A stretch of 64,000 bases of DNA from CAVSVP01 sp963731125 (GTDB lineage: Bacteria > Pseudomonadota > Gammaproteobacteria > Competibacterales > Competibacteraceae), in contig CAVSVP010000009.1 in NCBI GenBank assembly GCA_963731125.1, positions 682,001 through 746,000 of the forward strand. The letters are read 5' to 3'. The notes under the pieces are model-generated. The model was not told the origin of the DNA. It saw only the letters and a list, made by a program, of their open reading frames with translations, and did not search any database. Numbering within the stretch: position 1 is the first letter of the stretch; each line of letters starts with the position of its first letter. Positions 19,979 to 30,189 of the stretch are shown in pieces. The translations under genes were made by a program, and so were the position numbers.

Positions 19979-21553
19979 TAGCCTGGGCGCCAGGCAGCGT
20001 CCAATGCATACCGGTGCGCTCCATGCGATCCTTGACCACATGACGGCAGGCGCCTTCGATGACGCCCGAGGCGATAGGATAGCCAGCTGCCAGATACTGA
20101 TCGTACTGCACGCGGTGACGATGACGGTGGAAGTCATCGCTGATCTTGGTCAGTTGCTGGCGTTGTGCGCCTGACAAGCCGCACCGCTGGGCCTGATCGG
20201 TCAGCCAGATCATTAGCGTCTGCGCCTGGCCCTTGAGCAGTGCCAGCAAGCAAAGTTTCATCAGGGCCAGGGCCTGGTCGCTGCCCGGAACATGAAACAA
20301 ATGCACCGCCTCCCAGAGATACCCATTGGCATGCAGCAAGTCCAGAATCTCGACCCGAGGCATGGCCTTCAGCACCGCATCCAGTGGTTCCCATAAGGTG
20401 GGCTGCCCATCCATGACCACCACCCAGGGCTGGCAGTGTTGGGGATCTCGTCCCTGGGCTTGCTCCAACAGCCAGGGGAAAATGACTTCGGCGCTATGGC
20501 CCGGCTGGCCGATCTCGGCCTCGGACAGCGCCGCGCGCAGACGCTTGTGTTGAGGCGCTGGACGGGGCGAGGACGGCGGCGCCCCGGACCTCGGTTCCTG
20601 AAACAGCGCGTCGAGCACCTGCGCGGGGGTACGCACATAGAGTTCGATATGATAGGCCGCCCCCACCAAGGCCATTTGTTTTCGTCCCGGTTTGGGACCG
20701 CGCCGATGGGCATGGGCACTGATCGGCGCCGCCTCAGGCGCTTTGCGCATCGGTACCCCCTTGCCATCGGCGCTCATCACTACCACCTCCGCCTCAACAG
20801 CGGTCTCCGGCGCGGGCTGCTCGGCCCAGAATCCCTCAACCTGCGCGGCCAGCGTGCAACTAGTCTGCTCCAGACCCGCCACCGATTGCTTCAACCCCAG
20901 CCTCGGTTCCAGCACCGCGTTGACCTGCCCATAGGGCATTTCCACCGCCAAGCGCTGGTCCCACTCCTGCACCAGGTAGGAATCCTTGCCCGCCGGCAAG
21001 CCGGCTTGCGCATCCAAGGGCACGTACTCGATCCGCTGTTTCTCGCCGCGGGCGTATACCCAGCGCTCCATCTCCAACCGCCCAAAGATCGAACGGTACC
21101 CACGGCGCTGGGGCTTCTCCAGACGCTTTACGAGCCGCCCCTCCGCCAACTCCACGTATTCGCCCTCGTCGCCATCGCCCAACAACGCAAAAAACTGCTG
21201 CAGCAACAACCACCCCAGCTGTAACAGTCGTTTGAACAACTCACGCTCGACGTCATGCGCCGCACTCCCAGTCGCAGCCGCCACCCGGATAAAGCTTTGC
21301 AGCTGGCCAACCAGCGCTTCAACGCTCTCGGGCTTGCTTTGGGTGGTTTCTTGGCTCACTATCTTCATCGGTGGGTTCCTCTCAGGAGTTCGTTTGGCCA
21401 CGTCATCCTACTTAATCCCCTGCTTCAGGGGTAGAGGAACCCGCCCTTTGTTCACTAGCAGCGCCCTGCGGAAATTTGGTTACGCCCGTTAAAAACTGAA
21501 CGAGTAACCTCCAAGACACTCCATTACTAACCTACAAGACTTACGCACGGTAA

Positions 21554-21660
21554 CTATAGCTTGTACCGCATGACTTCACACTAAAATAGATGACTAACGT
21601 CCTGTAAAAAGGGTCTTTTTCTCGAAAAAGAATCGCAAAGTCATATGGTACAAGCCATAG
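21554..21660. repeat. 107-bp imperfect inverted repeat in a 324-bp gap
   Basis: The arms 21554-21576 and 21638-21660 are inverted copies of a 23-bp sequence (ctatagcttgtacc...) with three mismatches and a 61-bp spacer. The gap 21497-21820 has no other feature except an acaacatgttgt palindrome near 21689. It could be a small MITE or a structured RNA; no target duplication is clear. Confidence 0.6.
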
Positions 21661-21820
21661 ATTTCCATACAAATAGAATCACTATACCACAACATGTTGT
21701 GGTTGGAGCCCTTCTGGCTTTTTTGCATAAATCCCATGAAAGTTTAACAATATCAGTCAGATAAGATTAGCGATAAAAAATAAAAATTATTTTAAAAACA
21801 ACCAATTACGAATATTTATG

Positions 21821-23589
21821 GTAATTACTCATTAAGTGTGGGTAATGATAGCTGATTTAAGTGAATGTTGACTGGTGCGAGCGCTACAGCCGCTGTAATA
21901 TATGACGGATGAAGTCCGTGGTTCTAACGCCGATACCAGAGCTTGGTGATGTGCCTGAGCAAGAGCGCAACGCCACGGTAAAGTGGTTGCTACTGCTCTG
22001 TCACCAGCAGCAGGCGCAACTGGCCGCGCAAGCGGAACAACTGGCGTTACCGAGCGAGCAGATCGGGCAGCTTAAAGACGAGATTGCGGGATTGAAAGGC
22101 GAGAAAGCCCGACCCGAGATCAAGCCCAGTAGTCTGAATGCGGATCTGCCTGGAAAATCGGGCTCAACTAAGGGGAAGAAGAAGCGCCGGGGACGGGGCA
22201 AACCGCGTCGTAAAAAAACTCAAACCTTAGCAATTCACGACGAGAACGTCATCCAACCGGAGACGATTCCGCCTGGGTCGGTGTTTAAAGGCTACCAGAC
22301 GTATGTGGTCCAGGAGCTGGAGATCACGCTCAAGAACACGAAATATCTGCGCGCGCGTTATCTCAGTCCCACGGGCGAGTATGTGATCGGGGAGCTGCCG
22401 GCGGCGGTCAAGGAGAGCCATGTTGGCGTGCCGCTTCGCAGCTATATCCTCAGCCAATACTACCAACAGCATGTCCCCCAGGGGCTGATCCTGCACCAGC
22501 TTCGCCAATGGGGTGTGGAGATCTCCTCAGGGCAGCTCAATGAGTTGATCATTGCCGGGCATGAGCGCTTTCATAAAGAAAAAGCGGCGCTGTTACGCGT
22601 GGGCTTAGCGGTCTCGTCGCCTATCAACGTCGACGAGACCGGCGCGCGTCATCAGGGTAAGAACGGTTACTGCACGCACATTGGCAACGAATGGTTTGCC
22701 TGGTTTTCGAGCACCGAGAGCAAAAGCCGGATCAATTTTCTACCACTGCTGGGCGGTGAACACCCCGATTATATCGTCGATGAAGTGGCCCGCGAGTAGA
22801 TGAAACAGCAGAAATTACCCCAGACGGTGCTGGCGCTGTTGAGTCAAGCTCAAGCCTGTGCCGATCAAGCCGCCTGGGAAGCGTATCTTGAAGCCCTGGG
22901 TATCACCGGCGAGCAACACATAAAAATTGCTACCGAAGGGGCGCTGGTGGGCAGTCTGGTGCACCATGGCCTGACTCCCGAGTTGGTAATCGTCAGCGAT
23001 GAGGCGGGGCAGTTCAACGTCGCCGGTTTTCTCAACGCCCTGTGTTGGGTGCATGCCGAGCGCACGATTCATAAACTGATTGCCGGCAGCGATCTCAACC
23101 GTCAAGCCCAAAAGACGGTACGTGGACAGATTTGGACCGTTTACCAACAGCTCAAAGCCTACCCACAAGCCCCTGATGAAACCACCCGAGCAGCCTTGGA
23201 GAAGCGCTTTGCAGAAAGCTTTACCCAAAAAACCTCCTTTCATCTGCTCAACTTGGCGCTCAAGCGCCTGCATGACAACCAAACCGAGTTGCTGTTGGTG
23301 CTGGAGCGGCCTGAGATTCCGCTGCATAACAACCTCAGCGAGAACGACATTCGCGATGATGTGAAAAAGCGCAACATCAGCGCTACCACTCGTAGTGATA
23401 GCGGACGTCAATCCCGCGATACCTTCTTGAGCTTAAAGAAAACTTGCCAAAAGCTGGGTATCTCCTGTTGGCGGTATCTGCAGGATCGCCTCGGCCACAA
23501 AAATGACATCGCGCCGCTGCCGGAGTTGATGCGCAGCGCTGCTCAAGGCCCGTAGATTTAGTGTATTGCCCCACTTAATGAGCTATTAC
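21821..23589 (+). mobile_element. IS66-family element
   Basis: The ends begin GTAAT (gtaattactcattaag) and finish cttaatgagctattac, inverted with two mismatches over 16 bp; GTAA termini are the hallmark of IS66. The 8-bp duplication tatttatg lies at 21813-21820 and 23590-23597, the length usual for this family. Only the large transposase gene is present; the small tnpA/tnpB genes are lacking. Confidence 0.88.
21909..23555 (+). pseudogene. IS66-family transposase (TnpC-like) with an in-frame TAG
   Basis: One frame covers 21909-23555, broken by TAG at 22797-22799 (DEVARE-stop-MKQQKLPQ). The N-terminus has the coiled coil and Lys/Arg-rich stretch KGKKKRRGRGKPRRKK typical of TnpC; catalytic motifs are NVDETGARHQGK, VSDEAGQFNVAGFL with CWVHAERTIHKL, and LHNNLSENDIRDDVKKRNIS. 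Restored length is 548 residues. A single TAC or TAT to TAG change explains the stop. Without readthrough the protein loses two catalytic residues. Confidence 0.87.
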
Positions 23590-23644
23590 TATTTATGGTA
23601 TTTGCTCATTAACTCCGGGTAAACTGACCTACTAAAAACATTAT

Positions 23645-25235
23645 ACTCGATGTTCAAGTTAGTGAATTAGAATATTCGGATTTTCATTGAGTTTCTATTT
23701 TTCTCAGACCTGACCATACTTAAAGTTAAGGATCCACGAGTTTGAGGGTGAAAGCCATGATCATGGGCAACCCGTTACCGTTTGTCGAGGCCTATGTCGA
23801 GCAATTGGGCGCCCGCCTAGCATCACATCAGCCGAAAGCGCGACTGAGCCCGGGTCAGAAAGCATGGTTATCATTTTGCTTGATGGGAATTATCGTCACC
23901 GAATCGGTATGCTGGAAAAAGTTTGTCCGAGCCGGGTTGGGCCAGTATTCCGAGGCGTTGTTATCGTGGTATTTTCGGGGACCGATGCCCTGGGACCTGT
24001 TACTGGTTCTGAGTGTGAGGCTGTGGTTGGACAGCGTTGGTACCTGGGAAGGGGTGTTGGTATTGGACGACACGGGCAAGCGACGCGCGAAGGTGACCAC
24101 GCGGATTCCCCATGTGCATTATGTTAAGGACAAGCCGGGGACGGGCACGATGAGGGGTCAAGAGGTGGTATTTCTGGTGTTGGTCACGCCGGTGGTGACG
24201 ATCCTGGTAGGCTTCGCGTTCTACCCACCGGATCCGGCCTATAGCGCCTGGGCGAAAGCGGATAAGCGGCTAAAGCGCCAAGGGGTGAGCAAATCTAAGC
24301 GTCCGGCGCCGCCGCCCGATAACCCGGCCTATCCGAGCAAACCTCAGCTCGCGGTGGGGTTGCTGGAGCAATTTGCCCATGACCACCCGAGGGTGAAGGG
24401 CAAAGCGATCCTGGCCGAGGCCCTCGATGGGAATGCGGTGTTTATGGCCCAGGCCGCCAAGCCGTGGGGCGAGCGGCAGGTCATCAGCCAATTGCGGCAC
24501 AATCAGAAGGAGCACTACCGGGGACGGAGTTGGCGCTTGGACGCGTACTTCCGCGCCTATCCGGGGGTGCCCCAAACGATTTGCGTTCGCGGCGGCGAGC
24601 GAATCGAGGTCTGGGTCAGCAGCGCCCGGCGGTATGTCGAGGCCCACGGTTGCAAACGCTTTGTGGTGGCCATTCGCTATCCGGATCAGCGCGATTATCG
24701 TTACCTGGTGGCTTCCGAACTCAGTTGGCGGACCCTGGATATTGTACAAGCGCATACGGGCCGGTGGCTCGTGGAAGTGGCCATTGAGGACTTGAAAGTC
24801 TATGAAGGGTGGGGGCAGGCGACCAAACAGCCTGGTGATGAGGGGTCAAGCAGAGGCCTGGCCCTGAGCCTACTGTGCGATCACTGCCTCCTCCTTCACC
24901 CTGACCAACAAGCCCGCGTGGACCAACGGCAACCTGTGTCGACCATCGGTAGCCTCCAACGCCGCCTACAAATGGACGCCCTGGTCGCTTGGCTTCAAGA
25001 GTGGCTCGACGGCGATGCCTTTGCCGATAAACTCGACCAGCTGACTCAAGCGATTCGACCGCTATTTCCTCTGCAACCGTCGAAAAAGCATCTGCATCTG
25101 CGCGACTGGGGACGACTGGAGCCCACGGCCTCATTGAAGTATCGTGCTCAGCACGCACAAGCGAAGGCTTAGATGAGCCGCAGGAATAAAATCAGAATAT
25201 TTGAATATTATAAAATTCTAACTTGAACATCGAGT
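23645..25235 (+). mobile_element. IS4/IS701-like element
   Basis: The termini actcgatgttcaagttag at 23645 and the complement ending 25235 are inverted repeats that stay similar for about 40 bp with a short gap. A 3-bp tat repeat lies on both sides (23642-23644 and 25236-25238). It inserted exactly at the left border of the IS982. Confidence 0.8.
23757..25172 (+). CDS. IS4/IS701-like DDE transposase
   Basis: The protein of about 471 residues has EGVLVLDDTGKRRAK (first Asp), AILAEALDGNAVFM (second acidic position) and GRWLVEVAIEDLKVYEG (Glu within the C-terminal helix), the pattern of transposases annotated as IS4 or IS701-like. The ATG at 23757 follows GAGGGTG; an in-frame TTG at 23742 is less likely. 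The frame is intact, so the element may be active. Confidence 0.8.
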   Translation: MIMGNPLPFVEAYVEQLGARLASHQPKARLSPGQKAWLSFCLMGIIVTESVCWKKFVRAGLGQYSEALLSWYFRGPMPWDLLLVLSVRLWLDSVGTWEGVLVLDDTGKRRAKVTTRIPHVHYVKDKPGTGTMRGQEVVFLVLVTPVVTILVGFAFYPPDPAYSAWAKADKRLKRQGVSKSKRPAPPPDNPAYPSKPQLAVGLLEQFAHDHPRVKGKAILAEALDGNAVFMAQAAKPWGERQVISQLRHNQKEHYRGRSWRLDAYFRAYPGVPQTICVRGGERIEVWVSSARRYVEAHGCKRFVVAIRYPDQRDYRYLVASELSWRTLDIVQAHTGRWLVEVAIEDLKVYEGWGQATKQPGDEGSSRGLALSLLCDHCLLLHPDQQARVDQRQPVSTIGSLQRRLQMDALVAWLQEWLDGDAFADKLDQLTQAIRPLFPLQPSKKHLHLRDWGRLEPTASLKYRAQHAQAKA

Positions 25236-25238
25236 TAT

Positions 25239-26230
25239 ATGCGAATTAAGCGCTACCTGGGGCGGCGTAACCCAATCCACTGCACTATGGTGTCAGGCGA
25301 CCAAACCAAAACGCCATAGGAGAGCTGCCGTGGATTGGGCCTTACGATTGATAACGCTTTATGAGTTTATTTGCAAGCAGTACCGTGAGCACTTATGGGT
25401 CTATTGCCAGCGCTTTAGCCCCTATGCGGATTTGGCCTTCACCGATGAGGAGGTCATCTGTATTTATCTGTGGGGGGTGATGAACAAGCGCCGCGAGATC
25501 AAAGACATCTATGAGGACACCCGGCGGTACTTGCACGCCTGGTATCCGCAGCTGCCTTCGTACGAGGGCTACGTGCAGCGGTTGAATCGGGTGGCCGGGG
25601 TGTTTGGGCCGCTGCTCGGTGCGCTGCAGGAGGCGTTTCCCGACAGCGGGGTGCGGCGGGAGATCCGGTTGATGGATGCCATGCCGATCCGCCTGGCGCA
25701 TGCCAAGCGCAGCCGTCGCGCGCGGGTGGTTTCCGAGTTAGCGGACAAGGGGTATTGTGCCTCCAAGGGTGAATACTATTATGGAGTGAAAGTGCACGTG
25801 CTGGGGCTACGCCGTCCTGGTACGTTGCCATTGCCGGATTATCTGGGGCTGACACCGGCCGGTGAGCATGATCTGACGGCCTTTCGCCACATCGTCTCCC
25901 AGCTACATGGAGGGGAGTTGTACTTGGATAAAGCCGATGCCGATGAGCTGTTGGTGCAAGCCAGCAAAGCTGATCAAGACCTGGCGTTGTTGATCCCGGT
26001 CAAAAAAGCTAAGGGGCAAGCGTATCTGGATACCGCCGATCAGTGGTGGTCGACCGCCGTTAGCCGCGTGCGCCAACCCATCGAATCTTTGTTCAATTGG
26101 ATTGAGGAGAAGACCGGCATTCAACGGGCATCAAAAGTACGCTCTACCAACGGGCTAATGGTTCATGTGTTCGGACGCTTTGCGGCCGCCATGTATCTGT
26201 TGGCCGAAGCTCAAAGCGCTTAATTCGCAT
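25239..26230 (+). mobile_element. IS982-family element
   Basis: Perfect 16-bp inverted termini atgcgaattaagcgct (25239) and the complement (ending 26230). The flanking attat is found at 23640-23644 (separated by the IS4) and 26231-26235, a 5-bp target duplication. Length 992 bp matches the family. Confidence 0.87.
25330..26223 (+). CDS. IS982-family transposase
   Basis: The 297-residue protein shows the IS982 signature: IKDIYEDTRRYLHAWYPQLPS, RLMDAMPIRLAHAKRS (first Asp), a short KGYCASKGEYYYGVKVHVLG, LDKADADELL (second Asp) and VSRVRQPIESLFNWIEEKTG (Glu), ending LMVHVFGRFAAAMYLL. The start is GTG 25330. It is full length and uninterrupted. Confidence 0.93.
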   Translation: MDWALRLITLYEFICKQYREHLWVYCQRFSPYADLAFTDEEVICIYLWGVMNKRREIKDIYEDTRRYLHAWYPQLPSYEGYVQRLNRVAGVFGPLLGALQEAFPDSGVRREIRLMDAMPIRLAHAKRSRRARVVSELADKGYCASKGEYYYGVKVHVLGLRRPGTLPLPDYLGLTPAGEHDLTAFRHIVSQLHGGELYLDKADADELLVQASKADQDLALLIPVKKAKGQAYLDTADQWWSTAVSRVRQPIESLFNWIEEKTGIQRASKVRSTNGLMVHVFGRFAAAMYLLAEAQSA

Positions 26231-26349
26231 ATTATGTTATTATAATCGTTAATAAAGTTTTCCAAAGAAATGAAATTTACCCGGACTTTTTGAGCAATTA
26301 CTATTTATGCAGCAAAGCCACGGCAAGGATATCATCTTATCCATGCCGC

Positions 26350-28860
26350 TTAACTTCCTCCCTTAAGTGTCAGATACGCACCGCTTGGAACTGAAAGGCA
26401 ATAAGAATTCTGACAGGCAAGGTGATCGGGCTGTCCGTGAATGTACATCAAGGCATCATTTAGCTCGCCGCGCTTGTAGATCGAGACCGATTCGGGCCAG
26501 CGTATGGCGACCTCTGGTTTCCCAGTTAACGCTTCGCGGACGGTCGCTTCCCCGTTGTCGCTTTGGTATTTCTGCACATTAATATTACTGACGACAATAT
26601 TGCGACTATTTTCAAGAATCTGAATATAACCACCGGAATCCTTAAATACAGGTCCGCGCATCCCACCGCCTGCAGCATAAGCGCCGACATTGTTGCTATT
26701 GCGGATGATGATCGATGGGGATTCCCCTTCACGTTTCATTGACAGCAGCCGCACATTTGCAGCGTTTGCAACCTCAATATTTGTTTCGCAGTTCTGCCCA
26801 CCTTTCGTGGCTTCGGAGTTAACCCCATAGAGCCACAATGGCTCGTGCGTACCGGAAATAAGTATCCCGCGAAACTTTTTGTGCGAATCGTATCCGCCGT
26901 TGTGAGAAGGGACAAGAAAGAAATGCCGACCACCGGCATTTCCGGTGAAGCGAAAAAGACTGCGCGGATTAGTGGGTGCGTCTCGGCCGAGATGCTGTTG
27001 CTCGATCTCAACGGAGAGTATCGTTGATAACCTGCCAGCCCGCCAATGAATGTGGTTGAACCAGTCGTTAGGGTAAGGAGAGGAACTGTTCCACGGGTCA
27101 CCGTCACGTCGGACAATGGCATTAATCGACAAAAAAGCCAGTAAAGTAGAAGCATCCTTGTCATCGACGGTCTGCACGATGGGTGTTTCCGACGTCGGCC
27201 GCCATTGGTTGACCATTGTCTTAAGCGTCGAAATACGTCGAGCGACACCAACAAGTTTAGTATTGGCAAGAAGTTTAATCGTTTTGGCAAGTTCAAAATT
27301 ACCCCGTGGGACGAAAACTCGGCCATGGCTTTTGGCAGCGGCGTTAATCGCCGCCTGAATCGCGGTGCTATCGTCTTTCCCATCGCCAGCAACGGCATTA
27401 TAAGGAGTGTTGGTAATTAGCACATAGGCTTCGGGATCACTTTCAAAATCGACAAAGGGCGTCCAAAGATGGCGGGCGATTAAGTCATCGGGCGGCTGCG
27501 AAACACTGTTTGAGACCAATTTGACTGGTTCTTTTTGATCCGTTTTCTTTCCATCAACGATAGCAAAACTACGAAACTTATTATCGCCACTTTTGTAACT
27601 CAGCATCTTTGCATCCGTGCCAAATTGCTCGTTGTAGGCGTATTCGTCTATCCGGCTCCACGATCCCGAACCAGTGACAACCGGTGTATCCTTGCCAGCA
27701 ATCAGTTTGTTGGTGCCCCCAACGTAGACATTGCGCAGGTGAATGCTGCATCCGGCAGTATTTTCTATAGCGGTCGAGCCAGCTGGAGCCTCGATGATTC
27801 CATCAATCATACTTAATGTTCCAGCAGAGGTAGACCAATTGACATGATAAACGCGCATCACACTGTTTGATGTTCCGGTAATATGAAAACCGACTACCGC
27901 CAACGGCGCGAAATCGGTTTGTTTAATTGCACTTTCTATCTGATCAGTCAGTCTTGCGCCGACAATTATCGATCCGGCAGAACTGCCTGGTACAATTCCT
28001 GGCTGCTTACCAACAATTACACCAAACCTCCCGCCATTGACGGCAATATTTGCGGCACCGGCGTTGCGTCCAGGAATGCCACCAAATCCAGCATAAGCAC
28101 CAGTCGCCTCAACGTTTACACTTTCAATTGTCGAATTCTGTGCCGCAGGAAAGGTGACACCAATTGCACCAGCATGCCCACTGAGGTTGAAGTTGATGCC
28201 GCGCAACTCTGCGCCGAACAGCGTCGTAGAGCCGTCTCTAAAATGTTTGGGCGTGGCCAACGGATGGCTGGGTTCAACTTCACGTTGTGGAGCACCTTTT
28301 GATTCGGCGACAAAGGTGCGGTAAGCGATCAACGGACGCGGCCTAGCAGGATCGCCAAAACCCCTGGCTTTTGGGGAAAGGCGTATCGTTGGGCGGTCAT
28401 CGTTGTTAGTTGACCCAATTAGGACATGCGCCTTTGAGTCTGGGTTCTTTGCCTTATTCCGCCTTAAATCCCAAAGTTGCCACTCATAACACTTCAAAGT
28501 GTCAGAGACGGTATAGGTTCCTTTGGGAAAATAAACAGCGTAACCATTTTTATATCCATCGACAATCGCCTGCTGAATACCAGCGGTCGCATCGCCGCTG
28601 CCGTCACTTTTGACGCCGGGATAATGCGTGACGACAAGATAGCCATGCTTGAACAATGGGTTTTTCGTGGCTGCATCGGGAATCGCGGCGGCGGCAAATG
28701 AAGCAAAGCCTAAGCTGATGGCGAGCACAATCGCAATGACATATCCCCGGCGATGGCAGCAACACCGACATGAAGCATTAGCCTGCGGCTTGACATACAG
28801 ATTTTCCTGCTGATTTCGAGCAATATTGATGATTGGTGAAAATACGCTGTTCAAAATCAT
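26350..28860 (-). CDS. Secreted pectate-lyase-3-type beta-helix protein
   Basis: The 836-residue protein starts with a basic, Cys-rich leader (CRCCCHRRGY) then the hydrophobic segment VIAIVLAISLGFASFAAAA, a likely signal peptide cleaved before IPDAAT. Two Pectate_lyase_3 modules follow: YPGVKSDGSGDATAGIQQAI...VYFPKGTYTVSDTL (about residue 80) and YNAVAGDGKDDSTAIQAAI...VFVPRGNFELAKTIKL (about 500), each opening a parallel beta-helix. This two-module layout is seen in GH55 exo-1,3-glucanases and some alginate-active enzymes, so a polysaccharide hydrolase or lyase acting in the periplasm or outside is likely; the substrate is unknown. It ends in no sorting signal that I can see. Its leader is nearly the same as that of the unrelated protein at 35849-37342. 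Confidence 0.8.
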   Translation of the reverse strand: MILNSVFSPIINIARNQQENLYVKPQANASCRCCCHRRGYVIAIVLAISLGFASFAAAAIPDAATKNPLFKHGYLVVTHYPGVKSDGSGDATAGIQQAIVDGYKNGYAVYFPKGTYTVSDTLKCYEWQLWDLRRNKAKNPDSKAHVLIGSTNNDDRPTIRLSPKARGFGDPARPRPLIAYRTFVAESKGAPQREVEPSHPLATPKHFRDGSTTLFGAELRGINFNLSGHAGAIGVTFPAAQNSTIESVNVEATGAYAGFGGIPGRNAGAANIAVNGGRFGVIVGKQPGIVPGSSAGSIIVGARLTDQIESAIKQTDFAPLAVVGFHITGTSNSVMRVYHVNWSTSAGTLSMIDGIIEAPAGSTAIENTAGCSIHLRNVYVGGTNKLIAGKDTPVVTGSGSWSRIDEYAYNEQFGTDAKMLSYKSGDNKFRSFAIVDGKKTDQKEPVKLVSNSVSQPPDDLIARHLWTPFVDFESDPEAYVLITNTPYNAVAGDGKDDSTAIQAAINAAAKSHGRVFVPRGNFELAKTIKLLANTKLVGVARRISTLKTMVNQWRPTSETPIVQTVDDKDASTLLAFLSINAIVRRDGDPWNSSSPYPNDWFNHIHWRAGRLSTILSVEIEQQHLGRDAPTNPRSLFRFTGNAGGRHFFLVPSHNGGYDSHKKFRGILISGTHEPLWLYGVNSEATKGGQNCETNIEVANAANVRLLSMKREGESPSIIIRNSNNVGAYAAGGGMRGPVFKDSGGYIQILENSRNIVVSNINVQKYQSDNGEATVREALTGKPEVAIRWPESVSIYKRGELNDALMYIHGQPDHLACQNSYCLSVPSGAYLTLKGGS

Positions 28861-29112
28861 ATTACAATACCTTCGCCACTAATCGGCAAGAACCGGAACG
28901 TTAACCCGCCCAAGAGACGAGACTTCTGTAACAGCCTGCTCAATAAAAATAGCCTCCGGTTTTTTGTGGAAACAATTTTAACGTTTCGCGCACGTATTTT
29001 GCTGCTCGGAACCACGCTTTCAGGTCCAGCACACTCATTGACGAAAAGTTCGAACAGCGTCTGAGCGCGGCGGTGATGTTGACCATAAATAGACTCTGCT
29101 TTGAAAATCTCT

Positions 29113-29223
29113 TCAGGCTGCTTGCGGAGAGGTGAGCAGTTCGACTTGATAACCGAGGCTCTCCAGCCGTCGCACGAGCCGACGCTTGACGGCCTGGCGG
29201 TCACGTTCGTCGAAGTAATTTTC
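29113..29223 (-). pseudogene. Short fragment of an unidentified (probably IS-encoded) protein tail
   Basis: One frame reads NYFDERDRQAVKRRLVRRLE, then a short hydrophobic stretch and a stop, resembling a protein C-terminus that occurs with IS elements. It begins abruptly at the end of the truncated IS4-like copy. The remainder of 28861-29373 has no gene I can support. Confidence 0.3.
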
Positions 29224-29224
29224 C

Positions 29225-29646
29225 CCAGCAATTCCAGCTCTCAAAAATAAATATTAAATTTCAATACATTAACTGATAAACCGACAGGAGCTTTTCGTAA
29301 GAATAGGTTGGCTGAGAGGGGGTAGGCACGGTAAATTAAAGCCCTTTAGAGTCACCACGGGAGGTCCCTAGCGATGGCAGCGCCCCACCTCCGGTTACGC
29401 AAACAACTCTCCGCGCCGGGTTTACTGCAGACGATTCGCCAGATATTTGAAGCTGTCCCGGAACATCGCCACGACCGTAACGAGGTTCCCTTAGCGGATG
29501 CGCTGATGTCGGGGTTGGCGGTGTTTGGCCTGAAATATCCCTCGTTATTGAAGTTTGACGAAGCGTACCACGCAGGGGTGATCCTGCACAATCTGCAGAC
29601 GCTTTATGGGGTGGAGCGGGCGCCGTGTGATACGCAACTACGCACG
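29225..29646 (+). pseudogene. Truncated IS4/ISNCY-like transposase, 5' end only
   Basis: From about 29225 the sequence matches the 5' end of the element at 34290-35768 (inverted), including the untranslated leader with ctctcaaaaataaatatt. From ATG 29374 the encoded residues MAAPHLRLRKQLSAPGLLQT through RAPCDTQLRT match the start of that transposase. At 29646 the match ends and the frame continues into unrelated sequence (LALLRNFCPSSP...), so the 3' two-thirds are missing. 29647-29940 holds nothing else I recognise. Confidence 0.82.
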
Positions 29647-30189
29647 TTGGCGTTATTGAGGAACTTCTGCCCCTCATCACCGGCTACGGTGAAGCAGCAT
29701 CATGGACAACGCTGTCCGGCCGAACGCCCCAACGGCAAACGCTATGCCGAACACTGGTTGGAGAATTTACTCGTCTCAGGCTCCATAAACGGCCTGAGAC
29801 ATCATCAACAGAATACGTTATATCGAGCTGAAAGTTATTTTCAAGACATGCTGTCAATACATTCCGATAAGCTTGACTGCGGCATTCCTACTGCAGACGA
29901 TTTTGATAACAACTTCCAGTTCGATAAAGAGCGATTTTGTTTAATCCGCAGACTCGATGACCTCAATGATCTGGTCGGCTTGTGTTTCACCAACAACTTG
30001 CTTTTTCCCACTTGGCCAGTACACCGTGAGTTGAACTCTCTCATTTTTTCCTAAGCCAAAATGGATACGCTGATGGTTTTGAGCACTAATACCCATGCCG
30101 CCGTTCTGCTCTCGCAGCTGGGTCACACCTCCTGCTGATGCCAATACGCGGGCACCAATACCATCCCGGTTAGATTCCACACCTTCCAA

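Larger units (their letters stand above)
18694..21368 (-). pseudogene. ISKra4-family transposase split by an IS630 insertion
   Basis: The 5' part runs from ATG 21368 (AGAGGA upstream) to 19981 and ends HWTLPGAQA. Removing the IS630 and one TA joins it to MLQLRCIALNGQWEDFMQYY, ending ...ESLPRAA at 18694. Motifs include VVMSADGKGVPM (first Asp), PWVVVMDGQPTLWE and GYPIASGVIEGACRHVVKDRMERTGMHW (final Glu region), as in ISKra4 proteins. The join is exact and in frame, so the gene was intact until the IS630 landed. Confidence 0.9.
18671..21487 (-). mobile_element. ISKra4-family element interrupted by IS630 copy 2
   Basis: The ends are gggcgtaacca (18671) and its complement tggttacgccc (21487), near-perfect inverted repeats over about 20 bp. 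The 9-bp sequence gttaaaaac is duplicated at 18662-18670 and 21488-21496. Inside is one transposase gene split by the IS630 at 18836-19978. The boundary is well supported by both repeat and duplication. Confidence 0.9.
23598..26301. mobile_element. IS66-ended mini-element (MITE), hosting IS982 and IS4
   Basis: Its left end gtatttgctcattaactc (23598) and right end gagcaattac (26301) are inverted IS66-like termini that both continue into ccgggtaaa. The third copy of tatttatg follows at 26302-26309, so the element sits head-to-tail with the IS66 and shares its duplication. Removing the inserted IS982 and IS4 leaves only about 110 bp with no gene, a classic non-autonomous derivative. Confidence 0.7.
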
